Source: Papaver somniferum
Lineage: Eukaryota; Streptophyta; Magnoliopsida; Ranunculales; Papaveraceae
Direction of reading: 5' to 3'
Assembly: GCF_003573695.1 (NCBI RefSeq)
Contig: NC_039358.1
Location: forward strand, 191,184,418 to 191,248,417
DNA length: 64,000 bases
Position numbers and translations under genes: made by a program. The notes beneath the pieces are model-generated. The model was not told the DNA's origin. It searched no databases and saw only the letters and a program-made list of their open reading frames with translations. Of the stretch, positions 1-11,236 are shown piece by piece (within the stretch, counting starts at the first letter, position 1; each line of letters starts with the position of its first letter).

Positions 1-171
1 CGGCTCTCCATAGTATATCATATAAAATGTCCCTCACATGATCATGTCTATGTTTAAAACCAGGGTCTACCTTACAATCAACTGCATGTTCCCCATAATT
101 GGAATAACAAGTAAGAAATCCTGAACATGCCCGGCTTGCAGACAACCCGTAAACCCTATCCATGTCTTTAA
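1..171 (-). CDS. C-terminal exon fragment of transposon-type (RT-associated) protein, partial
   Basis: Read on the minus strand, about 56 codons stay open to the window edge. They contain the spaced residues YGEHAVDC, then KHRHDHVRDILYDI. This pattern (YGDHAV.C, then KHRH..VRD.L.DI) is one I associate with the C-terminal part of reverse-transcriptase-like hypothetical proteins repeated in plant genomes. A plausible 3' splice site (GCAG on the minus strand, plus-strand 172-175) precedes the exon. The gene runs off the left edge, so its end is unknown. It could be a decayed copy. The family match is from memory and is moderate at best; the open frame and splice-like boundary are seen directly. 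Confidence 0.35.
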
Positions 172-259
172 CTGCTTTACCAACAATTAAAATCAAAAAA
201 TAATCAAACATAAGGTCCCTGCACAAATTGTGTATATTTATTTATCTAATTTTAATTAG

Positions 260-448
260 TTAACAGGGGCCATATCTTGAACTGTAGCTAGCATGGGAAA
301 CTACCAACACTATGTCAACAGCGCCTGAGACATGGTCTATTCTTTCTCCCAAACGATCAGCATCAGAAATCTCTCTCGAATCCTTTCTTTTTCGTCGAAA
401 TCGAAATCCAGTTTCATCTTCATCAATTTCACACCCTAAAATCTCCAT
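260..448 (-). CDS. Hypothetical small ORF, possible first exon upstream of the 1-171 exon
   Basis: A 62-codon frame starts at a real ATG (plus-strand 446-448). It encodes an acidic then basic N-terminus (EIDEDETGFRFRRKRK). Codon use and charge pattern are compatible with a real first exon, and several GT donors lie in its second half, so it could splice to the exon at 171-1. I do not recognise a domain. An unspliced reading would end at TAA at 260. It may equally be a chance ORF. Confidence 0.22.
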   Translation of the reverse strand: MEILGCEIDEDETGFRFRRKRKDSREISDADRLGERIDHVSGAVDIVLVVSHASYSSRYGPC

Positions 449-2053
449 CAGTATTTACTCAATTTCCACTTAGATTATAAAGTTTGGATTTGGTTGATTG
501 AATATTCAATCTTCTCTAACCTGTAACCCTAAATTCAAAGTTGGGTGAATTGAACGAACCACCACCACCATCACCAAATTCGTCCTCTGCTTTCTAATCG
601 AAGACTGGGTGAATTCATTGAATTAATTCCACGATGATTATCTTCATGTAATATTCATTTGGGGTTTCTTGGAGATTCATCTGCAGAAAACTTCATCAAC
701 AACAATGAATCAATTGATTCTTCTGTGAAAGATCGATTCAGGCCTAGATTTAAGTTTAATCGATCTCTCATAGAAGTATTGCTAGTGATTCATAATTTTG
801 GAAATGCAAATCTTGGTCATCTTCATCTAAGGTATTTCTCATTCATTCATTTGGGGGTTTAATGATTTTTCAAATTGGAGGTTACACACTACTGATTTTG
901 AATGGTACAATTTCTGATGGTGATTATGAACATCTCTATCTTTCATATTTTAGGTGTATTATGTTTGTTGTGAATTGTAGCATGTTTTGAGAATGTTTTG
1001 GTGATTATGAACATCTCTATCTTTCAAATTTTATGTTTATTATGTTGCTGTGAATTGTATCCTGTTTTGAGAATGTATTGTGATTATGAACATCTCAATT
1101 CCATGATTTATGCCTCCACCAAGTAGTTTTATATGTCAGTTGACAGATGATCTTAAACTAAGACATAGTATTTGGTTGTATGATGCCATCATTGGTGAAT
1201 AAAGCTTGTATTCTGTTTTGAGAAGCAGCATCTCAGGAGTCACTGTGATTTGTATTCACTGTCAGATTGTAGAATTAAATTAGGTGTGCATAAGGCTCCA
1301 CCAAGTAGTGCTCATGTTAATTATGTGAAAATCGAATACGACGCAACCAACGCAAGCCAATTATTGTTAGTCACTGTGATTTGATCTTTATATCTAAAGA
1401 TCAAACATATATGGATGTTCGTAATGTGTCCCTTTGTCAGATTGTAGATTAAGACTAGGTGTGTATATGCCTCTCTATCAAGTGAATTAGACTGGATAGA
1501 AAAACACTAAAGTGACTTGTTGTCAATATGCATTTGTTTTCGATACATCTTAGTCTTGTACATGATCCAGTTCTTTGATTGTAGTTTTAGTTTCTAGAAT
1601 ACACCCTGCATCTCCAACGTTATCGACGCACAATCATTGAACAATATAAATAAGCTGACTTCATCATATTTCATTTAAAAAAGTTACAACTGTTTTGTTC
1701 ATTCAGTGTTGAGCAACATTTACATGTTCATAAACTTAAACATACCCATTTACAAGTATTTCACCATCTTACCCACAAAAAATCTAAATATCAAAAAGAA
1801 AAAGAAAAAAGCAAAATAAACATAACATTCCCCTGCATTTTCAGTCTCCATTGCCATAACCAAAAAAGAAAACATGATTCAGTGACTTACCATTTGCATT
1901 AGACCCCTCTCCATTCGAATTCTTCTCTTTACTTTGATAATAGATATTTCTTAACATTATGTCATCATTTCCATTCGAGCACTTACCCAAAAATCCACCA
2001 TCTCTCTACAGAAGAATTCAAATGTCGATAAGGCTTACTCATTGTCATACCCA
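449..2053. other. Non-coding stretch, no supported gene
   Basis: AT-rich sequence without a convincing long frame. It holds a short triplicated segment at about 920-1100 (separate entry). A short frame at 659-862 lacks an ATG start and family resemblance. The Ser-rich plus-strand frame near 1959-2267 is the antisense of the acidic pseudogene tail and is not a gene. Confidence 0.6.
920..1100. repeat. Three-copy tandem repeat, about 80 bp period
   Basis: The word GTGATTATGAACATCTC recurs at 920, 1001 and 1080. The segments between are similar (each has GTGAATTGTA and GTTTTGAGAATG), giving periods of 81 and 79 bp. The third copy is partial. No function is evident; it looks like a local slippage or unequal-exchange duplication. 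Confidence 0.75.
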
Positions 2054-2899
2054 TCACTCGGAATCAGAATCATCAGATTCATATTCCTCCTCATCAGACA
2101 CTTCTTCCTCATCATCAGACCCCTCTTCTTCCTCGCCAGGCCCCTCTTGCTCCTCATCAAACCACTCTTCCTCCTCGTCTTCATCTGCATTGTCCGCTTC
2201 GGAATCGGTCTTTTGGGCCAACAATGCATCATTAATCCAAAATCTGTCATCTTTGCGAAAATCCTAAATCATCACTCTTAGAGCAGATTCTGTATCACTT
2301 CGATACCCAAAAAAAGCAGCAGGATCTTCATCTTCGGAAGCATCACTGTCATTTTCTTTCTTCATTACTGCCCTTTCAGCCAACCTCTTCTTTTTAGCAT
2401 GCACTTCCCAGAACTTCTCCTCCTCTTCTTCATATTTGAAAAGATCAAAACGACGCTTGTTTTGCAAAATTTGTACCGTTTTTTCAACTGGTTTCTCCTT
2501 TTCAACTGATTTCTCTTCTGATTTGATTACATACACTGCAGCATGCATCTCTTCCCAGAGTGTAGGGACTTAAATATCATATAAAAAGTCATTTACTCTC
2601 TTGTTTACCTTCTCCAGATCATCCTTGTTCATCTGCCCAATCATCTGCATAGTGGTTGATAGCCTTTCACATCTTTCTTTCTCTTCTAACTCTTTTAATA
2701 TAGGGACTTCCATATCATATAACAAGTCATTTACTCTCTTGTTTACCTTCTCCAGATCATCCTTGTTCATCTGCCCAATCATCTGCATAGTGGCTGATAG
2801 CCTTTCACATCTGTCTTTCTCTTCTAACTCTTTCAATAGTTGCTCTTCAGTCATGGGGGATTTACCCTTTGGTCTATGTTGATCATCATCACCAACCAT
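2054..2899 (-). pseudogene. Acidic, charged-helix protein pseudogene with two in-frame stops
   Basis: One minus-strand frame runs 282 codons from ATG at 2899 to TGA at 2054-2056. It is interrupted only by TAA at 2570-2572 and TAG at 2264-2266; coding-like sequence continues in frame after each stop. The N-terminus is hydrophilic (MVGDDDQHRPKGKS). Next come two tandem copies of a 46-residue helical unit (LKELEEK.RCERLS, GQMNKDDLEKVNKRV), a Lys/Glu-rich middle, and a tail of nearly uninterrupted Glu/Asp/Ser ending DSDSE. I do not recognise the family. Acidic tails of this kind occur in chromatin and nucleolar proteins, but that is only analogy. The stop at 2570 replaces the Glu seen at the same place in the first repeat copy, so it is a genuine nonsense change. 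Confidence 0.6.
2563..2838 (-). repeat. 138-bp tandem duplication inside the acidic-protein pseudogene
   Basis: Two adjacent 138-bp copies (46 codons each) differ at only a few bases; the word TAGGGACT marks the boundaries at 2563 and 2701. Frame is preserved. The high similarity implies a recent duplication compared with the rest of the locus. Confidence 0.85.
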
Positions 2900-3832
2900 T
2901 TTGATTGATTTGATTTGATTGAGAAAAATTCAGAAAACAGTAATCTCCCTCTACAAATTCTCTCTCTGAATTGTTTTGCTCTCTGACCCTTTGGTTTCCT
3001 TGTTAATCCCTTTGGTTTCCATGTTTATTCTTTCTCTGGAATAAATAAACTATATTCTTGTAGGGTCACGGCTATTCCCAAGAGAAATATTTAATCGAAT
3101 ACGTACCCTAGTCTAATTGGCACCTATTCTAACCCACAATGTCATAATGACGGGATAAACCTAGGTAAAATGGCATTTTGGTTAATCAAAGTAAATTTTT
3201 TTTTATTTCCTTCTCTTACTTGCGCGGGAGAAAGACTAGAAGAGGCGAAATAGAGAAACCCTAGGTAAGGGATTCTTTCCTTATCTTATCAGATTAAATT
3301 CAAACTTACTTGTTTAATTTCATGAATGGGGGATGTTTTTATTTTATTAATTTGAAATTACTATTGCTAGGGTTTCAGGTATATACCTTTCCCAAATCTA
3401 AAATCGTTTTCTATTGTATGATGTAAACCTAGGGTTCTGTCAATTTTAAGAGTTTTTTATGATCTTGGCTGTGATTTTATATCTTAGTAAGAATTTTAAG
3501 AGTTTTTTATTGTCAGGGTTTCTTTTGTTTTGTTCAGGTTTTTCATATTTTTATGATCATAAACCAATTTATGTCTTTCATATTTTAGTATTAATTGGCT
3601 GAAACAATTGATGTTTTGTGTGATTCTTGTGACGGAAATTATGGAATTTGGTTTAGGTTGAGCTAATTTTTGTTACTAGTGGATGTTAATGGACTTAGGA
3701 ATTTGCTTTTGTTGCTGTAATGAGTAAAAGTTACATTGTAGATTAGGCCGGCGTTGTTATATAGCTGGAAAGAAGAATCTGTTATTGTATTCTATCGATT
3801 TTGTTTTTCTTCACTCGCAACGGTGTTCTATC
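2900..3832. other. Non-coding spacer with possible divergent 5' leader
   Basis: The stretch upstream of the minus-strand pseudogene is AT-rich with no usable frame. Near 3225-3270 a purine-rich leader ends in CCCTAG followed by GTAAGG, which resembles a 5'-UTR exon and donor for the plus-strand gene that begins at 3833, leaving an intron of about 550 bp. This is a weak inference. Confidence 0.35.
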
Positions 3833-4411
3833 ATGCTAAGCAATTGGTTTAACATGGAAGAAGGCGTATTTGAACCCGACGTTCGACAAGAAACACACGT
3901 GCACTCCACTTGTAGCCTATTAGAGAACCTACTCATTCCCTACCTCCACATACAACAAATGGCATCGTTTGACTCCACGGAAGATTTGGCAATCACCAAA
4001 GCATGGGCAGCCGAAAGTCGAGTTCTAGATCGCTCCTCGACCGAGACCCTTTGGGAGAAGATACATAACAAATTTATCCAAGATTATGGGAACCCGAGAG
4101 GAAGAAGTGTTCAACAAATCAAGGATAAGCACAACATCATCCCAGATGCGGTATCTGGGTTTTTTAAAATCAAACGCCGGATCTGGCACTCAAGCCACCT
4201 GAGCTTGTCCCCTCTACAACTTGTACGTATCTTTATGGTTTATTCGGCACAATACTTTTTTCAATTTATATGTAACCAAATAAGTTTGTGTGTTGTTTTT
4301 GTAGCACGAAACCGTTAAAGCGCGCTACTTAGAGTAAAAGGGGGAAGCATTCACATTTGATGAAATCGTTTACTTCATAGTATTCATATTTTCGGAGTAC
4401 CACCAGCTATG
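3833..4411 (+). pseudogene. Myb/SANT-like DNA-binding protein fragment (PIF/Harbinger-associated type)
   Basis: The frame starts at ATG 3833 and contains STEDLAITKAWAAESR, then ETLWEKIHNKFIQDY, then RSVQQIKDKHNIIPDAVSGF. That is the Myb/SANT-like layout of the small ORF1-type protein of PIF/Harbinger transposons and its host-derived relatives (three helices, W/F core residues). Exon 1 ends at a good donor at 4222 (CTT then GTACGT). Exon 2 resumes in phase 0 at 4305 after TTTTTGTAG and reads HETVKARYLE, stop, KGEAFTFDEI, which matches the usual C-terminal extension. The in-frame TAA at 4335-4337 and the loss of anything downstream make this a pseudogene. The 3' side runs straight into a LINE tail. 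No Harbinger transposase is visible nearby. Confidence 0.5.
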
Positions 4412-4439
4412 GAGTACCACCAGAACTCAATGGTGGGTG

Positions 4440-5250
4440 AATTGGACTCCATACTCTTATTTGGCTTCCAGATAGCAAAGGACAATTCTCTGTTAAGAGT
4501 GTCTATAATGTGTTGTCTAGTGCATCTAATACTTTTGCAGGTACTAATTCTGTTTCTCCACAAGTATGGAAAGCTTTGTGGAAGTTAAATTATTTGTTTG
4601 GAAGTGCTTAAAAGATATAGTCCCAAAAAGAGATAAACTAGCTAGATATGGAAATTATTTGTTTGGTTTTAAATATCAATGTTAGTAATATTATGGTACA
4701 ACATTGTTTATTTAGGAGCTATATTCTCTCTTGGTTTATGGTACAACATTGTTCATTTGCAGGAACATAACTCCAAATAAGACAATGTCAATAGATGTCA
4801 TTAATAAACTTGTGCCTCCTGGAACTAATCTTGTTTTTTCTACTAATGGGGTTGTGCAGCCGCTAAGATGGAAACCTCCTGATAATGTTTACAAATTTTG
4901 ATGCTTCTTTTAAGTCAGATTCATTACAAGGTGGAATAGGGCTAATAGTTAGGAATTGTGCATGTAGCTGCATTCGGGTGCAAGGACAATGCTTCAATGG
5001 AGGAATGAAGATAGGAGTTGTAGCTGAGGAGCTGGAATGTAAGGCTATGCTGGCATCTGTTACTCTGGCACAAACTTTAATCATGTTATCTTTGAATCAG
5101 ATTGACAAACTTTAATAAAATCCATCAATGATCAAACCTATTATGTTAATTGGATGAATCAAGCTTTGGTTTTAGATATTAATTCTAATTGGACAGAACA
5201 CACAAATATAGTAGTGTGTTTTAGTTCACTTAATTCTAATTGGGGCCATA
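4440..5250 (+). mobile_element. 3' fragment of a plant L1-type LINE (zinc-binding and RNase H regions)
   Basis: Three-frame reading on the plus strand gives LIWLPDSKGQFSVKSVYNVL, then VWKALWKLN, then LFVWKCLKDIVPKRDKLARY at 4450-4640. This is the zf-RVT region that follows the reverse transcriptase in plant LINEs. Downstream, 4870-5230 reads WKPPDNV, FDASFKSDSLQGGIGLIVRN, AEELECKAML and an E.DCQ.LI block: the plant-LINE RNase H-like domain, with frameshifts near 4895 and 5100. The reverse transcriptase and endonuclease are absent. No poly(A) or target duplication was found, so it is an old internal remnant. Confidence 0.65.
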
Positions 5251-6121
5251 GAAGTTCTTATGATTTTTATTTTCAACTGCACCAACACGTACTCCACTTT
5301 ATACAAAGATAGTTTTTTACTTTAGTACCGTTATAACAACTGCAGCAACACGTACTCCGCTTTTTACCTATCATTTTGATTTATTTATTTATTTTTGATT
5401 CATTTTGATTTATTTTCTGAATTCGGGTACGAAAAAAAAAATCTTCAATATGGAATGAATATTAATTGCATCGCATCTAACTTCGGTCATTTAGAGCCGT
5501 CAAAGCAGAAAATTATGCAGCAGGATAACAAGATTTGACTGAGAAAATTCTATACATAGAACGTGCAGCATGCAAATTGAAGGATCTTTACCTACCTATT
5601 TTACCAAATTATTTACGATATACACTTAAATATTTTGCCAAATTATTTATTAGTAAAGATATTGCCAAATCTCCATTTACCCTACGTGTTCATCTCTCTC
5701 GTCTTAAATCATTTCATGTTTTTGCTCTTAAATCTTCTAACCTCCCCCTAGAAAACAAAACAAGTTGTTTACTTTGATCATCTGATTCATCTCCTGATAA
5801 ACCATGTATTCCCCTGTCAGTTTTGCTTTGCGGATTAATCGGATCGACCGTGTAAGTAATTCTTTTCAGTACTGCTTTGTTAACTGAGATTGTAACTCTA
5901 ATGGTCATAGTAGGGTAAATATCGTCTTCACATGCAACTGTATGTAGGTAGATAACCTTTGATTATTTGTATGATTCATATATGATAACTGAACTCACAT
6001 TGTGATTTGTGATTACTCTTTGTGACAAGTTTTATTATTTCGTAGTTTTATTCGGACCACAATAACATTTTCACAAGATGTTGACAAGTTTTTTCTCCGT
6101 CTAGGTATCTGAGAATTCATA
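5251..6121. other. Non-coding stretch before the CACTA transposase
   Basis: AT-rich, with no supported gene. Short frames at 5535-5777 (plus) and 5714-5908 (minus) have no recognisable content. It may contain the 5' part of the CACTA element, but I could not find a CACTA terminal inverted repeat. Confidence 0.5.
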
Positions 6122-8029
6122 ATGGATCCTAGAGTGGATCCTAGAGTAATGGATAAATCTTGGATGTATACCGATAGAACCAAACCGCATTATCAAGACG
6201 GAGTCGATGCATTTATAAAGTTTGCTACGCATACATACCAACAGGATATTGCGACTGGGAAACGGAAACCATACAACAAGGGAAAAGTTAAGATTCTATG
6301 TCCATGTGTGAAATGTCTCAACGTCTACGTGCACAAGGCAAGTGAAGTTAAGTATCACTTATATACTTCTGGATTCATTCAAAATTTATGCCGTATGGAC
6401 TAAGCATGGATAAGGAGATGAGTCATCATGGTGGACACTTCTGGATGGTAATGGCAGCGACGGTCCACACTCTGATAAACCAGTACATGCTGCAGAGACT
6501 ATAGAAATGGTTAATGCTTTATTAGGAGAAAATTTTTTCAAAGGAATCTGAGAAGATGCAGCGGATACTCAATGATGCTGGGAAACCCCTATACGAAGGA
6601 TGTAAGGATTTTACAAAGATATCTGAAATGTGTGAACTGTTTAACTTGAAGAGCAAGCACGGAGCTTCCGACAAGTTCTTTAATGAACTTCTACCACTGT
6701 TACAATCCATGCTCCCTCCAGGAAATGAGATGATGAAAAGTACATATGAAGCTAAGAAGGTGATGAGAGACTTGGGTTCAGGTTACGAAAAGATACATGT
6801 ATGCATCAATGACTGCATTCTCTATAGGAAGAAATACAAGGATGACATCAAGTGTCCCACCTGTGGGGAATCAAGATGAAAAGTTGACGACACCACCAAA
6901 GAGGTGCATGGAAAAATTCCGGCAAAAGTCTTGTGGTATTTCCCAATTATCCTAAGACTGAAACAGTTGTTTCAATCAAAGAGAATTGTCGAATATTTAT
7001 TGTGGCACGACACCAGAAAGAAAGAATAGGGTGTTTTACGGCATCTGGCGGACTCACCAGCATGGAAAATCCCGTAATTCGTGATGATCCTTGAAATCTG
7101 AGGCTACGAATTTCGGCTGACGGGGTTGACGTAAACAAAGGCATGCAAAAACAGCACAGTGTGTGGCCAATTCTGACAGTGATTTACAACCTTCCGCCAG
7201 AGTTGTGTATGAAGAGAAAGTTCACCATGCTGTCATTAATTATCGATGGGGGGCCTTGTAAGGACATTGATGTTATGTTACAACCGTTTGTCGAAGATAT
7301 CAAGGAATTGTTTGAGGGAGTCCAATGTTTTGATGCGCTGAAACAGGAGATATTTACTCTATGTGCGGTTGTTTTATGGACAATAAATGATTACCCTGCT
7401 CTCGGTACACTGTGTGGTTGCCCTTACCAGGGACGAGACGCCTGTAAGGTGTGTGGTAGAAATACTTACTATGTCAGGCTAAAACATTGTAGAAAAGAGG
7501 TTTATACCGGGCATAGAAGATACCTACCATACGATCATCAATTCAGACGTCAAAAGGGGTTCAACGGAAAAGAAGAAACTGAAAAGGCTCCGGAACTTAT
7601 GACCCCGTCACAAATATACAATGAGGTAAATATTATAAAGAATAAATGGGGAAAGGGACGGAAGAACATTGTGATGGAATTCGTGCAGGATAACCCTGGA
7701 AGAGGTGGAAAGATGAAGAGAATCGAAAAGACCATCGACCCAAAAAAGGGGAAGGGGAAGGAGAAGGAGACCGAAAGGCGCTACTGGAAAAAGTTCAATA
7801 TATGGTTCCGGCTCCTCCCCTACTGTCGGTATCATATTGTCCACCATTGCATAGATTTCATGCACGTCGAAAAGAATGTATGCGAGAGTATCGTTGGAAC
7901 ATTGTTGAACAATGAATTTAAGTATAAAGACCACCTTTCTGCTCGAATGGACCTGAAGGAGATGGGTTTTAGATACAAGTTGTAACCTCGGGAAAATGGT
8001 AATGGGGGATATATACTAAAGGCAGCATG
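6122..8029 (+). pseudogene. CACTA (En/Spm) TNP2-type transposase pseudogene
   Basis: Three successive pieces follow the tnp2 transposase order. 6122-6403 is the transposase-associated domain (DKSWM, GVDAFIKFA, ILCPCVKCLN, YHLYTSGFI). 6556-6879 carries the tnp2 N-terminus (CELFNLKSKHGASDKFFNEL, CINDCILYRKKY, CPTCGESR). 7143-7985 carries the core (NLPPELCMKRKFTMLSLII, DIDVMLQPFVEDIKELFEGV, WTINDYPALGTLCGCPYQGR, HCIDFMHVEKNVCESIVGTL). One base is gained or lost near 6385, where the other frame continues as YAVWTKHG; there are further breaks between 6404 and 6556 and between 6880 and 7143, and a TAA at 7983 after which tnp2-like residues continue for about 15 codons. The sequence stops abruptly at 8029 where an LTR begins. 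Full-length tnp2 proteins are several hundred residues longer. It cannot be functional. Confidence 0.85.
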
Positions 8030-9435
8030 TGATAGACGCATTTTTGTGTCTACTTTGTCCTTAATGTTTCGTATTGTTAGTACTCGTTTTCTTCCTTATT
8101 ATGGTATTTTGTGTGTTTGTAGGTATTTTTTTGGAAATAAATATTGTTGGAAAATTCGGCTCGAAAAGTTGCTCGAAGCACCCCGGGAGGACATTTGCTA
8201 TACGGAGCCCCACTTTTGCTATGTGTCACCCACGGCTATGTGTAGCCCATTTGTCCATAACACCCATTTGTTACTCGGCACCCAGGACGTTGGATAAGGG
8301 CACCTCACCTTCTTCATTTGAAAAATAAAATTGGCGGGAAAATGGAGCAGTGAACTGGTATAATTAGGGTTCACCATTTGGACGTGATTTATTGAGATTC
8401 AATGGCTGAAATTTGTTGATATGACGTGACTTGTCCTAACAGGCTCGGTATGGGCTTTGGAATCAGTTAAAAGTGGCTAGATAATTCGTTGGGAGCAAGA
8501 CAGAGGAGTGGATATTCACGGGATTTTTGGTCGGATTCTGCATGATAATCTGGCAGGATTTGTTGCTTGGTTTGGTTATATACCAGCCTGTTATATCAAA
8601 ACAGGATTGGTAAGTGTTTTCAATTCGATAAAAAGGGAAGAAATCGTGTCAACATGCAAATCAGAGGAGAGTTAGGGGACGAAATAGAGGTGAGAATCGG
8701 GAGTTGCAGAGCTGGTCTCTGCTGCTACCATTAAAGAAGAAGAAGAACACAGAACAGCACTCAAGAACAGTCGCAGAAACCGTTGCCTATAGTTTCAAAT
8801 TCAATATCTTTGTAACAGTTTCTGTAACAATTATTTCGAAATTGCAACAGTCTGTTAGTGTTTCTTTGTAACAGTCCATTTTGTAACAATTATTTCTGTT
8901 ACAAACTCACTGCTTATACCTTTTCTCCTTGTAAACACCTTTTTGAGCAATGAAAAATTCCTTTGAGTGTGTTTTCACCATGTGGAGATAGACCCCAACA
9001 CTGGGACGACGGAGGAAGTTATATTTCATCCTTGGGGTAATTTAATTAATTCCTTATTTACTTTTTGCACCGATTTTAAATGATTTATGATTTCTATTAA
9101 TCAGTTGTTATCTTGTTAGATAGTGTATGCTTAGTCTTAGGTGCTTTAGATACACTATGCTTGTAATTTACAATTGATGTTTTAGGAAATCTATTTTGGC
9201 AAAGAATAGAGTTGATATTTCTTTTGTTTTGATCTATAATTGCCTAGGATAAATTTATGAATCCCATGAACATGAAAAGCAGTGGAATCCCGAGTCCCGG
9301 TCTCTCTTCATCCTGTGACCTTATTTTGTATATATATTTTCTTATTTTTGGTATTTTCTTTTATTAAAGCCTAGAATCGATCTCAACAAAGTCCGAGTGA
9401 ACGACAACCTATTTACCACTATTAAAATTCGATCA
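8030..9435 (+). repeat. 5' LTR of a Ty3/Gypsy-like (Tat/Athila-type PBS) element
   Basis: The 1,406-bp segment begins TGATAGACGC directly after truncated CACTA coding sequence and ends TTCGATCA, so it has TGAT...ATCA termini. It is followed six bases later by a tRNA-complementary primer site. These three facts define a 5' LTR in plus orientation. No second copy of it lies in the window, so I cannot measure age or find the target duplication. A polyadenylation-like AATGAAAAATT segment and a T-rich 3' half are compatible with R-U5. Confidence 0.65.
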
Positions 9436-9440
9436 ATTTT

Positions 9441-9458
9441 TGGCGCCGCCGGACGCGG
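9441..9458 (+). other. Primer binding site (TGGCGCCG type)
   Basis: TGGCGCCGCCGGACGCGG lies just inside the LTR end. TGGCGCCG starts are typical of PBSs matching tRNA-Asp-like 3' ends in Athila/Tat-lineage Ty3/Gypsy elements; the match after the eighth base is poor, suggesting drift or a different primer tRNA. Confidence 0.6.
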
Positions 9459-10495
9459 ATTTGTTTATAGATTTTTTTGTAGGTTTTATTTTATTTGTTC
9501 TTTTTTACGCGTTTTGGTATTTTTGTTTGCTTTCAGATTTGGAGCTAAGTTTAAGAAAAAGAGAAAGTGCTGAAAAGAAAGGCAAATTCCAAAAAGGAAA
9601 GAAAATAGAAATCTAAAAGGAGTGAAGAAGAAGATTTTGTAAATAATTTTATTTTATTTTTTTTTAGAAACTGTAATTAGGGTTATATTTTTGTAATATT
9701 TTTTTTTTTGGACCTTTTTTTTCTTTTTGGACTTTATTTTTGGACATTGGACTTTATTCTATTTTTAAAAACCCTACGGAAGGGTAGTTTTAAATAAACT
9801 GTTTGCAGAGAAGGACGGAGATTACGATAGGCCCCTCGGGTTCATACATGACATAGGAGTCGTGGCCCGAGTCAACTTCAATGGTTTATCCCCCGTCTGG
9901 AACGGGAGGTAAGAATTCTAAACACCCGCGAATCCCATGTCAGCGGGTTTACTGGATGATTTTGTATGCATATATGTTGAGGACCTGAAATCGGAGTTAA
10001 TTTTCTAGTAAAAGGCAAGGCCTGGCCAAATCAAGATAAGGACTCGGATTTCATCACCGTTTCCTTCTTGCCCGCCTTAGGAACACGTAACCTACGCGAA
10101 CCTAAGCTTAAAATACTGACTAGAACGAGACCGATAAGGTAACGAGCTTAATAGGAAAGTCATTCGAAAAATATTGGTTACTCTTCTAAGCATACTTCGA
10201 AGTTCATGATGGTTTCTATGAGTTGAATGCGTGACTGAGCCGCCTTGTAATACCGGTGAGGCCTTGGGTATCAAAGCTCCACCGAGCTTCCGCCGCCTCT
10301 ATTCAACTTACTTTGACTCGGATTGATTCCAGAGGGGTTTGCTTAAATTTTAACGAATTCCCTTTCGAAGGATTAGAAGCTGGTCTACAAACAATCTAAG
10401 TGGAGCCATCATGCTTTTTGTTTGCTAGATAAAATAGACTTGTTGTGGTCGAGTCAGCCTTCTTTGTGTTTTTTTAGAATTCCCTTGTAGTTAGG
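9459..10495 (+). other. Long untranslated leader of the Gypsy-like element
   Basis: No long frame. It has a pyrimidine-rich 5' section with runs of T (9655-9720) and a GC-richer section (9800-10320) containing CGGGAGGTAAG and ACCCGCGAATCCCATG blocks, a type of conserved leader I associate with non-autonomous or Tat-like elements. This is untranslated retroelement leader by position between PBS and ORF. Confidence 0.45.
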
Positions 10496-11236
10496 ATGTC
10501 GAACTGGTATTATAATATCCAATACAATGGGTATCCGACTGAGCAGCTTGGACATTATCCTTTTTATGACCATAATGTGAATAGTGATTGGGAACGCGAA
10601 ACTTTTGAAGGTTATGGTCCATACCATTGTGAACCCAATTACTATCCAGATACCCACCGATCATACGAGCAAAATTCTGATAATTCCTCTTTACTAGAGT
10701 CAACACGTAAGTTAGCTGAGTCGACACGTAAGTTAGCAGAAATAAATAACTTAGTCATGGACGAAAGCAATGCAACATGTGAACCTTCTTTCCTAGATAA
10801 AATCAGGAAGTCATGTGAGTCGACTCAGAAAATTTTGTTAGAGGCCCAGAAAAGAACTGCTCGAAATAATCTTAATTTCCAATATAGTGTTTCCAATACT
10901 ACCGTTGAAAATAAGGATAGTTTTTATTCACATAATCAAGATGACGAGGTTAGAATTGGTAACACTACTTGTTTTGATGAGGTTCGATCTTTTTCATGTT
11001 ATTATAACGATGATTATGATGAGGATAATATTGATGAAAAACATGAAATATGTAGGCATAGTGATCAGGAATTTGTTACTCCGATTGAGATTTATAGTGA
11101 TAGTGTTGTTTCTAGTACAAATCCAAATAATTTTAATAATTATTCACTTATTCAAAAGGATGAGGATTTGACTAGACATACCACCGTTTTAGACGATGTA
11201 GTTCAATTTGTAAAATTCTGTTTTTCTCTTTTTTAA
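10496..11236 (+). CDS. Retroelement leader ORF, acidic Asn/Tyr-rich protein of unknown function
   Basis: A 246-codon open frame with a real ATG at 10496 lies about 1.06 kb after the LTR/PBS. The N-terminus is Tyr/Asn-rich (MSNWYYNIQYNGYP). Two tandem STRKLAE units follow (about residues 70-83), then a DKIRKSCESTQKILLEAQKR helix (about 102-121), then a long acidic Asp/Glu/Asn region ending in a hydrophobic FVKFCFSLF. No CCHC knuckle, protease or reverse transcriptase is present. By position it is an extra ORF preceding or replacing gag in a Ty3/Gypsy-type or non-autonomous element. It is uninterrupted, in contrast to the broken CACTA transposase it landed in. Function is unknown; the gag-like role is inference. 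Confidence 0.5.
   Translation: MSNWYYNIQYNGYPTEQLGHYPFYDHNVNSDWERETFEGYGPYHCEPNYYPDTHRSYEQNSDNSSLLESTRKLAESTRKLAEINNLVMDESNATCEPSFLDKIRKSCESTQKILLEAQKRTARNNLNFQYSVSNTTVENKDSFYSHNQDDEVRIGNTTCFDEVRSFSCYYNDDYDEDNIDEKHEICRHSDQEFVTPIEIYSDSVVSSTNPNNFNNYSLIQKDEDLTRHTTVLDDVVQFVKFCFSLF

Noticed and set aside
1959..2267. Plus-strand Ser-rich frame
   Set aside because: It is the exact antisense of the acidic Glu/Asp tail on the minus strand; Ser runs arise from complemented GAA/GAT/GAG codons.
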